NCBI RefSeq assembly: GCF_001187435.1
Contig: NZ_LFXA01000017.1
Span: 558,001-622,000 of the forward strand
Direction: 5' to 3'
Source of the DNA: Streptomyces caatingaensis
Lineage (GTDB): Bacteria > Actinomycetota > Actinomycetes > Streptomycetales > Streptomycetaceae
DNA: 64,000 nucleotides
The notes under the pieces were generated by a model. The model did no database searches, was not told the DNA's origin, and was given only the letters and a program-made list of their open reading frames with translations. The translations under genes were made by a program, and so were the position numbers. Below, in pieces: positions 19,001 through 27,568 of the stretch. Positions within the stretch are counted from its first letter, which is position 1, and each line of letters starts with the position of its first letter.

Positions 19001-19774
19001 TCAGCCGCCGGACGTCTCGCGGTGGACCTTGTAGTTGCTCGCCTGGGCCCGGGGGCGGAGGACGAGGAGGTCGACGTTGACGTGCGGCGGGCGGGTGACC
19101 GCCCAGGTGATCGTGTCCGCGACGTCCTCGGCGGTCAGGGGCTCGCTGACGCCCGCGTAGACGGCCGCGGCGCGCTCCTCGTCGCCGCGGAAGCGGTTGA
19201 GGGCGAACTCGTCCGTCCTGACCATGCCGGGGGCGATCTCGATGATCCGGACCGGCAGGCCGTTGAGCTCCAGGCGCAGGGTCTCGGCCATGACGTGGGC
19301 GCCGTGCTTGGCGGCGACGTACCCGCCGCCGCCCTCGTAGGTGGCGAGGCCGGCGGTGGAGGAGACGATCACGACCGTGCCGGGCGAGGTCTTCCAGAGG
19401 GGGAGCAGCGCCTGGGTCATGTGGAGCGTGCCGAGGACGTTGACCTCGTACATGGCCTGCCAGTCGGCGGGGTCCGCGGTGGCGACGGGGTCGGTGCCCA
19501 GCGCTCCGCCGGCGTTGTTGACCAGGACTTCCACGGGGCCGAGGTCGTCGAGGAAGAGGGCGAAGACGCCCACGGCGGCGCGGTCGGTGACGTCGAGCCC
19601 GTAGGCGACGGCCCGGTGGCCGGCCTCGGTGAGCTCGGCGGCGAGGGCGTCGATGCGGTCCTTGCGGCGCGCGGTGAGGACGACGCGGTAGCCGGCGGCG
19701 GCCAGGCCGCGCGCGGTGGCGGCGCCGATGCCGCTGCTGGCGCCGGTGATCACTGCGGTGGGGATGGTGGTCAT
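19001..19774 (-). CDS. SDR-family NAD(P)-dependent oxidoreductase
   Basis: Classical short-chain dehydrogenase of 257 residues. The cofactor motif TGASSGIGAAT is at about 11-21, NNAGG at about 87, the catalytic Ser in VIVSSTAG, and the catalytic YVAAK at about 154-158, so the active site is complete. ARRKD after the second strand (two arginines) suggests NADP preference. GGGAG lies five bases before the ATG. The substrate is unknown; similar proteins are often called serine 3-dehydrogenase-like. The YnfA-like gene lies 21 bases upstream on the same strand, so they may share a transcript. Confidence 0.9.
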   Translation of the reverse strand: MTTIPTAVITGASSGIGAATARGLAAAGYRVVLTARRKDRIDALAAELTEAGHRAVAYGLDVTDRAAVGVFALFLDDLGPVEVLVNNAGGALGTDPVATADPADWQAMYEVNVLGTLHMTQALLPLWKTSPGTVVIVSSTAGLATYEGGGGYVAAKHGAHVMAETLRLELNGLPVRIIEIAPGMVRTDEFALNRFRGDEERAAAVYAGVSEPLTAEDVADTITWAVTRPPHVNVDLLVLRPRAQASNYKVHRETSGG

Positions 19775-19795
19775 CGGGTCTCCCGGAGGACTGGC

Positions 19796-20131
19796 TCAGC
19801 GCCCGCGTGGCGCGTACATGATCAAACCTACCCCGACGAGGCAGACCAGCGCGCCCAGCACGTCGTAGCGGTCCGGCCGGTAGCCGTCGGCGACCATGCC
19901 CCAGGCCAGCGAGCCGGCGACGAAGACGCCGCCGTACGCGGCGAGGATGCGGCCGAAGTGCGCGTCGGGCTGGAGCGTGGCGACGAAGCCGTACGCGCCG
20001 AGGGCCAGGACCCCCGCGCCGATCCAGGCCCAGCCCTTGTGCTCGCGCGCGCCCTGCCAGACGAGCCAGGCGCCGCCGATCTCCAGGACGGCGGCGAGCA
20101 GGAAGAGGGCGACGGAGCGGAGGACGGTCAC
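19796..20131 (-). CDS. YnfA-family (UPF0060) membrane protein
   Basis: A 111-residue integral membrane protein with four predicted helices (about 4-22, 35-52, 62-80, 90-106) and the family motifs [10 protein letters not shown] and [14 protein letters not shown]. It resembles small multidrug resistance transporters in size and fold; the transported substrate is unknown. The GTG start overlaps the stop of the upstream gene (GTGA), indicating coupling with the unrecognised 145-residue protein. Confidence 0.85.
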   Translation of the reverse strand: MTVLRSVALFLLAAVLEIGGAWLVWQGAREHKGWAWIGAGVLALGAYGFVATLQPDAHFGRILAAYGGVFVAGSLAWGMVADGYRPDRYDVLGALVCLVGVGLIMYAPRGR

Positions 20132-20565
20132 GGCCAGACCAGGCAGTACGGCTGGTGGCCGGCCTCGTGGAGCCGGTGCGAGAAGTCCTGCCACTCGTGG
20201 AGCAGCCGGTAGACCGTGAAGGCGTCGCGCGGGCCGCCCCGGTCGGGGACGGTGGACCAGATGAACGCGGCGGCGCCCACGGACTCCTCGCCGATGCCGC
20301 GCAGCGGGTCGACCACGGTCATGGGGAGCTTGACGACGGCGTAGTCGGGGTGGAGGACGACCAGTTCGAGCGGGGGGACCTTGTGCAGGGGTATGCCCTC
20401 GATGCCCGTGAGGACCATCGCGGCGACCGTCTCGGGCTTGATCCGGGTGAACATCCCGCCCATGCCCAGCTCGTCCCCGCCCAGCTCCTCCGGGCGCATC
20501 GAGATCGGCACACGCGCGGCCGTGGCCCCGTTGGGCGCCCCGAAGTACTTGTAGGTCACCCCCAT
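20128..20565 (-). CDS. Hypothetical protein, 145 residues
   Basis: Not recognised. The product is soluble, with no signal peptide or membrane segment, beginning [12 protein letters not shown] and ending HQPYCLVWP. It contains an acidic/glycine stretch [10 protein letters not shown], then alternating hydrophobic segments ([21 protein letters not shown]) suggesting beta strands. The ATG with AGGAG seven bases upstream is preferred to the longer frame from 20730, whose extra part is low-complexity. It is translationally coupled to the YnfA-like gene and is probably co-transcribed with the dehydrogenase. Codon usage looks normal. Confidence 0.8.
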   Translation of the reverse strand: MGVTYKYFGAPNGATAARVPISMRPEELGGDELGMGGMFTRIKPETVAAMVLTGIEGIPLHKVPPLELVVLHPDYAVVKLPMTVVDPLRGIGEESVGAAAFIWSTVPDRGGPRDAFTVYRLLHEWQDFSHRLHEAGHQPYCLVWP

Positions 20566-21010
20566 GCGGCCGCTCCTGCTCACGCTGTTGCCCCCGCCGT
20601 CGCCGCCGGCCCGCTCGGGGCCGCCGGTGCGGGGCTGTTCCCTCCGCCGGTGCCGGCCCCCGCGGGGCGGCCGGGCTCGCTCGGGGCCGAGGTCGTCGGT
20701 GCCCTCGCCCAGTCCGCCACCGCGATGCATATCTCCACCCGATCGCTTTTTTACGCAGCACAGCCCCCGCCGCGCAACCCGATCATCGTCTCAGACACCT
20801 CCCCCGTGCGGAGCGCGCGAAACGCCCGGACACGAGTGCCCACGGGGCTCTGAGACCATGGGTGGCGTGAGCTACCCCTCCCGGCCCCCAGTGTTCCAGA
20901 CGCGCGGGGGCTGACACCCGGCCGACAGCACCAGCAGGGCCCCAAGCCGGGGCGCGCGGCCACCGTCGCCGTCGGCGTCCCTCCCTACGACTCGCGCAGG
21001 CAGGAACAGA
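20566..21010. promoter_or_regulatory. Divergent intergenic region before hemL
   Basis: 445 bases between divergent genes with no full gene. It holds an AT-rich segment with a T6 run (20750-20757), probably part of the leftward promoter; an 8-bp inverted repeat GTCTCAGA (20788-20795) / TCTGAGAC (20849-20856); and at 20858-20914 an 18-codon ORF whose part from 20867 resembles the first 12 codons of hemL 144 bases downstream. No Rex-like site was found here. Confidence 0.5.
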
Positions 21011-22327
21011 GTGCCTTATCCATATGAAGCCCCAGTGTCCCAGACGCTCTTCGAGCGCGCGGCGGTCGTGACGCCCGGTGGCGTGAACTCTCCGGTGCGC
21101 GCGTTCCGGGCCGTGGGCGGAACGCCCCGGTTCATGGTCTCCGGTGCCGGTCCGTACCTCACGGACGCGGACGGCCGGGAGTACGTGGACCTGGTGTGCT
21201 CCTGGGGACCGATGATTCTCGGCCATGCTCACCCCGAGGTGATCGCGGCCGTCCAGGACGCCGTCGCGCGCGGCACCTCCTTCGGCACGCCCGGGGAGGG
21301 CGAGGTCGCCCTCGCCGAGGAGATCGTCGCCCGGGTCGCCCCGGTCGAGCAGGTGCGCCTGGTGTCCTCCGGCACCGAGGCGACGATGTCCGCGATCCGG
21401 CTCGCCCGTGGCTTCACCGGCCGCTCCAAGGTGATCAAGTTCGCCGGCTGCTACCACGGGCACGTGGACGCGCTGCTGGCCGCCGCCGGCTCCGGGGTGG
21501 CCACCTTCGGGCTGCCGGACACGCCGGGCGTCACCGGCGCGCAGGCCGGCGACACGATCGTCCTGCCGTACAACGACCTGGAGTCGGTGCACGAGGCGTT
21601 CCACCGCTTCCCGGGCGAGATCGCCTGTGTGATCACCGAGGCGTCGCCGGGCAACATGGGCGTCGTCCCGCCGGGCCCCGGCTTCAACGAGGGCCTCAAG
21701 CAGGCGTGCGCCAAGAACGGCGCGCTGTTCATCTCCGACGAGGTCATGACGGGCTTCCGCGTCTCGAAGTCCGGCTGGTACGGCATCGACGGCGTCACGC
21801 CGGACCTGATGACCTTCGGCAAGGTCATGGGCGGCGGCTTCCCGGCCGCGGCCTTCGGCGGCCGCTCCGACGTGATGGCGCACCTCGCCCCGGCGGGCCC
21901 GGTCTACCAGGCCGGCACGCTCTCCGGGAACCCGGTGGCGACGGCGGCGGGCCTGGCCCAGCTGCGGCTGCTGGACGACGCGGCGTACGAGCGGGTGGAC
22001 GCGGTCTCGCTGGAGATCCGCTCGCTGGTGACCGAGGCGCTGGCCAAGGAGGGCGTGGCGCACCGCCTCCAGACCGCGGGGAACATGTTCTCCGTCTTCT
22101 TCACCGACCGCGAGGTCACGGACTACGAACTGGCCAAGGGCCAGCAGGCGTTCCGCTACACCGCGTTCTTCCACTCGATGCTGGCGCAGGGCGTCTACCT
22201 GCCGCCGTCCGCCTTCGAGTCGTGGTTCGTCTCGACGGCCCACGACGACGCGGCGGTCGAGCGGATCGCGGCGGCGCTGCCGGCGGCGGCGCGGGCGGCG
22301 GCCGAGGCCAAGGAGGAGACGCTGTGA
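21011..22327 (+). CDS. hemL: Glutamate-1-semialdehyde 2,1-aminomutase
   Basis: PLP enzyme that converts the HemA product to 5-aminolevulinate, completing the C5 route. The 438 residues match the family. [27 protein letters not shown] and SDEVMTGFR are conserved PLP-site segments, and Lys271 in [11 protein letters not shown] forms the Schiff base. The GTG start follows AGGAACAGA. It overlaps the phosphatase-family gene downstream (GTGA), so the two are coupled. Confidence 0.97.
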   Translation: MPYPYEAPVSQTLFERAAVVTPGGVNSPVRAFRAVGGTPRFMVSGAGPYLTDADGREYVDLVCSWGPMILGHAHPEVIAAVQDAVARGTSFGTPGEGEVALAEEIVARVAPVEQVRLVSSGTEATMSAIRLARGFTGRSKVIKFAGCYHGHVDALLAAAGSGVATFGLPDTPGVTGAQAGDTIVLPYNDLESVHEAFHRFPGEIACVITEASPGNMGVVPPGPGFNEGLKQACAKNGALFISDEVMTGFRVSKSGWYGIDGVTPDLMTFGKVMGGGFPAAAFGGRSDVMAHLAPAGPVYQAGTLSGNPVATAAGLAQLRLLDDAAYERVDAVSLEIRSLVTEALAKEGVAHRLQTAGNMFSVFFTDREVTDYELAKGQQAFRYTAFFHSMLAQGVYLPPSAFESWFVSTAHDDAAVERIAAALPAAARAAAEAKEETL

Positions 22328-23007
22328 GCGAGCGCGACGACATCACCGTCGTCCATCTGATGCGGCACGGCGAGGTGCACAACCCCGAGGGTGTGCTCTA
22401 CGGCCGCCGGCCCGGCTACCACCTGTCCGACCTGGGGCGGGAGATGGCCGACCGGGTGGCCGAGCACCTGTCCGGGCGGGACGTCACCCATGTCGTGGCC
22501 TCCCCGCTGGAGCGGGCGCAGGAGACGGCGACGCCGATCGCCAAGGCGCACGGCCTGGACCTGGCGACGGACGAGCGGCTGATCGAGGCCGCGAACGTCT
22601 TCGAGGGCAAGACCTTCGGCGTGGGCGACGGCGCCCTGCGCAAGCCGGCCAACTGGCGGCATCTGACCAACCCCTTCCGCCCGTCCTGGGGCGAGCCCTA
22701 CATCGAGCAGGTCGTGCGGATGATGGGCGCGCTCAACGCGGCGCGGGACGCGGCCCGGGGCCACGAGGCCGTGTGCGTCAGCCACCAGCTGCCGATCTGG
22801 GTCGTGCGCAGCTTCGTCGAGCGGCGCCGGCTGTGGCACGACCCGCGCAAGCGGCAGTGCACCCTGGCCAGCCTGACGACCTTCACCTACCGCGGCGACA
22901 AAATCGTTTCGGTCGGCTACAGCGAGCCGGCCCGGGACCTGGTACCGGCCCATCTGCTGGCGGGCGCCAAGCCGGTCAAGGGCGGCCAGAAGGCGTTCGG
23001 CGCCTGA
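22324..23007 (+). CDS. Histidine phosphatase (phosphoglycerate mutase) family protein
   Basis: 227 residues of the branch 1 histidine phosphatase superfamily. The nucleophile motif [10 protein letters not shown] is at about 10-19, the second catalytic Arg in [10 protein letters not shown], and the second His in CVSHQLPIW. Insertions relative to cofactor-dependent mutase suggest a broad-specificity phosphatase. It starts by a GTG overlapping the hemL stop, with GGAGGAG upstream. Its place between hemL and the cytochrome c maturation genes is conserved in streptomycetes as I recall; the substrate is unknown. Confidence 0.88.
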   Translation: MSERDDITVVHLMRHGEVHNPEGVLYGRRPGYHLSDLGREMADRVAEHLSGRDVTHVVASPLERAQETATPIAKAHGLDLATDERLIEAANVFEGKTFGVGDGALRKPANWRHLTNPFRPSWGEPYIEQVVRMMGALNAARDAARGHEAVCVSHQLPIWVVRSFVERRRLWHDPRKRQCTLASLTTFTYRGDKIVSVGYSEPARDLVPAHLLAGAKPVKGGQKAFGA

Positions 23008-23123
23008 CCCGGGCATCCCGCTTCCGCCGTATCCCAGCGCGCCCCCGCCCCCGGCCTCGTCTTATATGGACGGCAGAGGGCGGGGGCGCCGCGATACAGC
23101 TGCGAGACGAGCGGAGGCCGCGC

Positions 23124-24311
23124 ATGCCGGACACGGGTATAGGCCGGCGCGCACTGCTGGGCGCGGCCCTGGCCGTGGGCGCCGCGGGCTGCGGGCTCGG
23201 CTCGGGCGAGGACCAGGTGGCGGTCCGGGCGAGGGCGCGGGCCAGGGCCCGGCCGATCGGCGACGGTTCGACGGCGGACGCGGGGCCGCAGCCGCTGCAG
23301 CCCCCGCCGCCCGAGCGGCTGGAGCCGGGGCAGAAGCCGCCGCAGTTCGTCGTCTTCTCCTGGGACGGCGCCGGCGAGACGGGCAACGGTCTCTTCCCGC
23401 GCTTCCGCAGGCTCGCCCGCGACCACGGCGTGCGGATGACGTTCTTCCTCACCGGCCTCTACTGCCTGCCCGAGTCCCGCAAGTCGCTCTACCGGCCGCC
23501 CAACAACCGCCCCGGCGCCTCCGCCATCGGCTACCTCGGCGACGACCACATCCGCGAGACGCTGCGCAACATCCGCGAGGCGTGGCTGGAGGGCCACGAG
23601 ATAGGCACCCACTTCAACGGGCACTTCTGCTCGGGCCCCGGCTCGGTGGCCCGGTGGACACCCGCGCAGTGGGAGTCGGAGATAGAGCAGGCCGTCTCCT
23701 TCGTCACCTCGTGGCGGACGAACACCGGCTTCACCGACCTGGAGCCGCTGCCCTTCGACTACCGCAAGGAGCTCGTCGGCGGCCGCTCCCCCTGTCTGCT
23801 GGGCCAGCGGAACCTGCTGCCGGCGGCGGCGCGGCTCGGCTGGCGCTACGACGCCAGCTCCCCGGGCGGGCGCCAGGTCTGGCCGCGCCGGCGGATGGGC
23901 GTCTGGGACTTCCCGCTCCAGCTCATACCCCTGCCGGGGCACTCCTTCGAGCTGCTCTCGATGGACTACAACCTGCTGGCCAACCAGTCCCGCAACTCCA
24001 CCAAGGCCCCTCCCGTCCACTACCCGGCCTGGCGGCGGCAGGCCACGGAGGCGTACCTGGCCGGTTTCCGGCGCGCGTACGAGACGAACCGGGCGCCGTA
24101 CTTCATCGGCAACCACTTCGAGCAGTGGAACGGCGGGATCTACATGGACGCCGTCGAGGAGGCGGTCAAACGCATCGCCGACGAGAAGCACCGCGACGTA
24201 CGGCTCGTCTCCTTCCGGCAGCTGTGCGACTGGCTCGACGCCCAGGACCCGGCGGTCCTGGAGGGGCTGCGGCGGCTGAAAGTCGGCGAGAAGTGGGCGC
24301 CCGCGGGCTGA
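23124..24311 (+). CDS. Polysaccharide deacetylase-like Tat lipoprotein
   Basis: 395 residues. The N-terminus GRRALLGAALAVGAAGC combines a twin-arginine-type signal with a lipobox (Cys at about 25), predicting export and lipid anchoring. The NodB-like barrel begins near QFVVFSWDGAG, with the putative catalytic Asp in WDG, and carries the metal-binding pair HFNGH in GHEIGTHFNGHF, matching the HxxxH of the family. The C-terminal half is not recognised beyond the fold. GGAGG lies six bases before the ATG. It may act on peptidoglycan or another envelope polymer. Confidence 0.8.
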   Translation: MPDTGIGRRALLGAALAVGAAGCGLGSGEDQVAVRARARARARPIGDGSTADAGPQPLQPPPPERLEPGQKPPQFVVFSWDGAGETGNGLFPRFRRLARDHGVRMTFFLTGLYCLPESRKSLYRPPNNRPGASAIGYLGDDHIRETLRNIREAWLEGHEIGTHFNGHFCSGPGSVARWTPAQWESEIEQAVSFVTSWRTNTGFTDLEPLPFDYRKELVGGRSPCLLGQRNLLPAAARLGWRYDASSPGGRQVWPRRRMGVWDFPLQLIPLPGHSFELLSMDYNLLANQSRNSTKAPPVHYPAWRRQATEAYLAGFRRAYETNRAPYFIGNHFEQWNGGIYMDAVEEAVKRIADEKHRDVRLVSFRQLCDWLDAQDPAVLEGLRRLKVGEKWAPAG

Positions 24312-24362
24312 CCTCAGGTGTCGTCCGGGGCGAGGGGGGCGCGCAAGATCCCGGAAATCGCC

Positions 24363-24380
24363 ATGCGAAACTTTTCACAT
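24363..24380. promoter_or_regulatory. Candidate Rex operator over the resA start
   Basis: The 18-mer ATGCGAAACTTTTCACAT has the 7-4-7 geometry of Rex operators. The right half TTCACAT differs from TTCACAA at the last base only, the left half ATGCGAA matches TTGTGAA at five of seven, and the two halves mirror each other with one mismatch. It overlaps the resA start codon, which would suit a leaderless or very short-leader transcript. This is an inference from pattern. Confidence 0.5.
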
Positions 24381-25002
24381 GAGTGCCTGCCGCGCCAACC
24401 GACGCCAACGAAGCCGCCGTCGTACCACCGTGCCGGTCATCGGCGCCGCCCTCGCCGCGCTGGTGCTGAGCGCCTGTGGTTCCGGGGGCACCTCGGGCGG
24501 GGGCGGCGAGACCCAGTTCGTGCAGGGCAAGGGCGGGGTCGACGTCGTCAAGGCCAGGAGCGCCCGGCAGGAGGCGCCGGAGCTGTCCGGGAAGACCCTC
24601 CAGGGCGAACAGCTCAACGCCACCGAGAAGTTCAAGGGCAAGGTCATCGTCTTCAACGTCTGGGGCTCCTGGTGCCCGCCCTGCCGGGCGGAGGCGAAGG
24701 GCTTCGGCAAGGTGGCCCGGGAGTACAAGGCCAAGGGCGTCGAGTTCGTCGGCCTGAACACCCGCGACCCCAACCCGGCCCCGGCCAAGGCGTTCGAGCG
24801 GGAGAACGACGTCCCGTACCCGAGCCTCTTCGACTCGGCGGGAAACCTGATCCTCCGCTTCCCCAAGGGCAGCCTCAACCCGCAGGCCATCCCCTCCACG
24901 GTCTTCATCGACCGCGAGGGGAAGATCGCCGCGCGGGCCATCAAGCCGATGAGCGAGGACGAGCTGCGCGAGACGCTCGATCCGCTGGTCGCGGAGAAGT
25001 GA
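24379..25002 (+). CDS. resA: ResA/TlpA-like thioredoxin-fold lipoprotein for cytochrome c maturation
   Basis: Keeps apocytochrome c heme-binding cysteines reduced outside the membrane. It has a basic N-terminus, hydrophobic segment and lipobox LSAC (Cys33), a flexible linker, then a TlpA-like domain with the redox site WCPPC (Cys99 and Cys102) and a cis-proline segment AIPSTVFID. It leads the ccdA-resB-ccsB cluster with a 4-base gap to ccdA. No ribosome site precedes the ATG; GAAACT six bases upstream could be a -10 element of a leaderless message. A Rex-like palindrome overlaps the start. Confidence 0.92.
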   Translation: MSACRANRRQRSRRRTTVPVIGAALAALVLSACGSGGTSGGGGETQFVQGKGGVDVVKARSARQEAPELSGKTLQGEQLNATEKFKGKVIVFNVWGSWCPPCRAEAKGFGKVAREYKAKGVEFVGLNTRDPNPAPAKAFERENDVPYPSLFDSAGNLILRFPKGSLNPQAIPSTVFIDREGKIAARAIKPMSEDELRETLDPLVAEK

Positions 25003-25006
25003 CGCC

Positions 25007-25783
25007 GTGACCGCCGCGTCGATCACCCTCGCCAGCGCCGACGGCCTGAACCACACCGTGCTCTCCGGGGCGCTGATCCTGGCCCTGCCGATCGCCCTGC
25101 TCGGCGGGCTGGTCTCCTTCTTCTCCCCCTGCGTCCTGCCGCTCGTGCCGGGCTACCTGTCGTACATGACGGGGGCGGGCGGCGCGGACCTGGCGCAGGC
25201 GAAGCGCGGGCGCCTGCTGGCGGGATCCGTGCTCTTCGTCCTGGGGTTCAGCGTCCCGCTGGTGTCGGCCGGGGCGCTCTTCGGCTACGCGGGCCGGACG
25301 CTCCAGGAGTACAAGGAGACGATCGCCGTCGTCCTCGGGATCGTGATGATCCTGCTCGGCCTGGTCTTCATGGGCCTGCTGAACCGATTCGGCCAGCGGG
25401 ACGTGCGCTTCCGCGTGAAGACCTCGATGGGGCTGCTGGGCGCCCCCCTGCTGGGCCTCGGCTTCGGCGTCGGCTGGACGCCGTGCATCGGCCCCACCCT
25501 GGCGTCCGTCAACGCCCTCAACGCCTACGACGCGAGCGCGACCCGCGCCGCCGTCCTGACCTTCGCCTACTGCCTCGGCCTCGGACTGCCCTTCATCGTG
25601 GCGGCCCTCGCCTTCCGCCGGGCGCTCGGCGCCTTCGGCTGGGTCAAGAAGCACTACGCATGGGTCATGCGGATCGGCGGTGGCATGCTCGTCGCCGTCG
25701 GCCTGCTCCTGGTCACCGGTGCGTGGGACTACCTCGTCCAGGACCTCCAGACGTGGACGAGCGAATACAACCCCGGGATCTGA
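25007..25783 (+). CDS. ccdA: CcdA-type thiol-disulfide transmembrane transporter
   Basis: Passes electrons from cytoplasmic thioredoxin across the membrane to ResA. The 258-residue protein has about six predicted membrane helices with the paired motifs FFSPCVLPLVPGYLSYM (helix 1) and GVGWTPCIGPTLA (helix 4), each holding one of the two redox cysteines and the flanking prolines. The GTG start follows GGAGAAG. It is followed by resB after three bases. Confidence 0.94.
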   Translation: MTAASITLASADGLNHTVLSGALILALPIALLGGLVSFFSPCVLPLVPGYLSYMTGAGGADLAQAKRGRLLAGSVLFVLGFSVPLVSAGALFGYAGRTLQEYKETIAVVLGIVMILLGLVFMGLLNRFGQRDVRFRVKTSMGLLGAPLLGLGFGVGWTPCIGPTLASVNALNAYDASATRAAVLTFAYCLGLGLPFIVAALAFRRALGAFGWVKKHYAWVMRIGGGMLVAVGLLLVTGAWDYLVQDLQTWTSEYNPGI

Positions 25784-25786
25784 TCG

Positions 25787-27568
25787 ATGTCCAAGACTGA
25801 AAGCACCCCCGCCCCCGAGGCCCCCGAGGCCGGCGCGGACGACGCGGCCGCCGGTGCCCGGATGTCCACCGCCCCCGCCCAGGAGGGGGACCGGACCGTC
25901 CCGGGCTCGTTCGGCGGCGTCCGCGCGCCCGGCGCCCTCGGGTGGCTGGCGTGGGCGGGCCGGGAGGCCACCGGCTGGCTGCGCTGGATCTGGCGCCAGC
26001 TGACCTCGATGCGGGTCGCGCTGATCCTCCTGCTGCTCCTCTCCCTCGCGACCATCCCCGGCTCGCTCATCCCGCAGACCAGTGTCGACTCGATCAAGGC
26101 CGACAACTGGAAAGAGGCGCACAAGACGCTGACGCCGGTCTACGAGAAGCTCCAGCTCTTCCACGTCTACAGCTCGGTGTGGTTCTCCGCGATCTACATC
26201 CTGCTGTTCGTCTCGCTGATCGGCTGTATCGTCCCGCGCACCTGGCAGTTCGTCGGCCAGCTGCGCGCCCGCCCGCCGAAGGCGCCGCACCGCTTCGACC
26301 GGCTCCCCGCCCACACCGGCTGGAGGACCGACGCCGACCCCGAGCAGGTGCTGGCGGCTGCGCGGCGGGTGCTCAAGCGCAAGTGGTTCCGCACGAGCGC
26401 GGACGGCGACGCCGTCGCGGCCGAGAAGGGCTACCTGCGCGAGGCCGGCAACCTGCTCTTCCACGTCTCGCTGATCGTGATGCTGGTGGCCTTCGCCTCC
26501 GCGCAGCTGTGGAAGTACGAGGGCGGCAAGCTCGTCGTCGAGGGCGACGGCTTCGCCAACACCCTCACCCAGTACGACGACTTCAAGTCCGGCTCCTTCT
26601 TCAGCCCGGACGACCTGCCCCCGTTCGGCTTCACGCTCAACGGCTTCAGCGGGACGTACGAGCGCACCGGCCCCCAGCGGGGCTCCGCACGCGACTACCG
26701 GGCGCACGTGACGTACTGGAACGGCGCCGACGGCGAGAAGCGCGACACGACCATCAAGGTCAACGAACCCCTGGAGATCGGCGGTTCGAAGGTCTACCTC
26801 CAGGGCCACGGCTACGCGCCCAAGGTCACCGTCCGCGACGGCAAGGGCAACATCGCCTACCAGGGCGCGGTGGCCTCGCTGCCGCTGGACAACAACGTCA
26901 CCGAGACGACCGTCCTCAAGGTGCCGGACTACCAGGACAAGGACGGGAAGAAGGACCAGCTGGGCTTCACCGGCTACTTCATCCCCACCTTCGACCCGCG
27001 CTCCGGGACGATGTTCTCCCAGTTCCCGGCCCTCGACAATCCGATGCTGGTGCTCACCGCCTACCGCGGCAGCCTGGGCATCGACTCGGGCGTGCCGCAG
27101 AGCGTCTACAAGCTCGACACGTCCAAGATGAAGCAGTTCAAGGAGGGGAAGCGGGCCTTCTCGCGGGCGCTCAAGCCGGGCGAGACGCTGACGCTCCCGG
27201 ACGGCGCGGGCACGCTGACCTTCGACGGCATCAAGAGCTGGGCGACGTTCCAGATCTCGCACAAGCCGGGTGACGGTCCGGCGCTGGCCGGTGCCATCGC
27301 CGCGATCGCGGGTGTGGCCGCGTCGCTGTTCGTCCAGCGCCGCCGGGTGTGGGTGCGTGCCGTCCGCGGCGCCGACGGGCGTACCGTCGTGGAGCTGGGC
27401 GGCCTCGGCCGCAGCGAGTCGGCGAAGGTGGCCGAGGAGCTCGCGGACATCGCGGTCGCCCTCCAGCCCGACGCACCCCCCGTCGCCGACGAGCCCGCAG
27501 AGGAGCCCGCCGACGAGCCCGTTCGACCTGCCGAACCCTCCGAATCCTCCGAAGGAGCGCGCGCGTGA
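25787..27568 (+). CDS. resB: ResB-family cytochrome c biogenesis protein (Ccs1)
   Basis: Half of the system II cytochrome c synthase, which moves heme out and attaches it to apocytochrome c. 593 residues: a disordered acidic N-terminus (1-65), membrane segments near 77-97, 140-160 and 230-250, a large extracytoplasmic domain, a last helix near 498-518 and a charged cytoplasmic tail. MRVALILLLLLSLATIPGSLIPQ is the characteristic first helix. It ends overlapping ccsB (GTGA). Confidence 0.93.
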   Translation: MSKTESTPAPEAPEAGADDAAAGARMSTAPAQEGDRTVPGSFGGVRAPGALGWLAWAGREATGWLRWIWRQLTSMRVALILLLLLSLATIPGSLIPQTSVDSIKADNWKEAHKTLTPVYEKLQLFHVYSSVWFSAIYILLFVSLIGCIVPRTWQFVGQLRARPPKAPHRFDRLPAHTGWRTDADPEQVLAAARRVLKRKWFRTSADGDAVAAEKGYLREAGNLLFHVSLIVMLVAFASAQLWKYEGGKLVVEGDGFANTLTQYDDFKSGSFFSPDDLPPFGFTLNGFSGTYERTGPQRGSARDYRAHVTYWNGADGEKRDTTIKVNEPLEIGGSKVYLQGHGYAPKVTVRDGKGNIAYQGAVASLPLDNNVTETTVLKVPDYQDKDGKKDQLGFTGYFIPTFDPRSGTMFSQFPALDNPMLVLTAYRGSLGIDSGVPQSVYKLDTSKMKQFKEGKRAFSRALKPGETLTLPDGAGTLTFDGIKSWATFQISHKPGDGPALAGAIAAIAGVAASLFVQRRRVWVRAVRGADGRTVVELGGLGRSESAKVAEELADIAVALQPDAPPVADEPAEEPADEPVRPAEPSESSEGARA

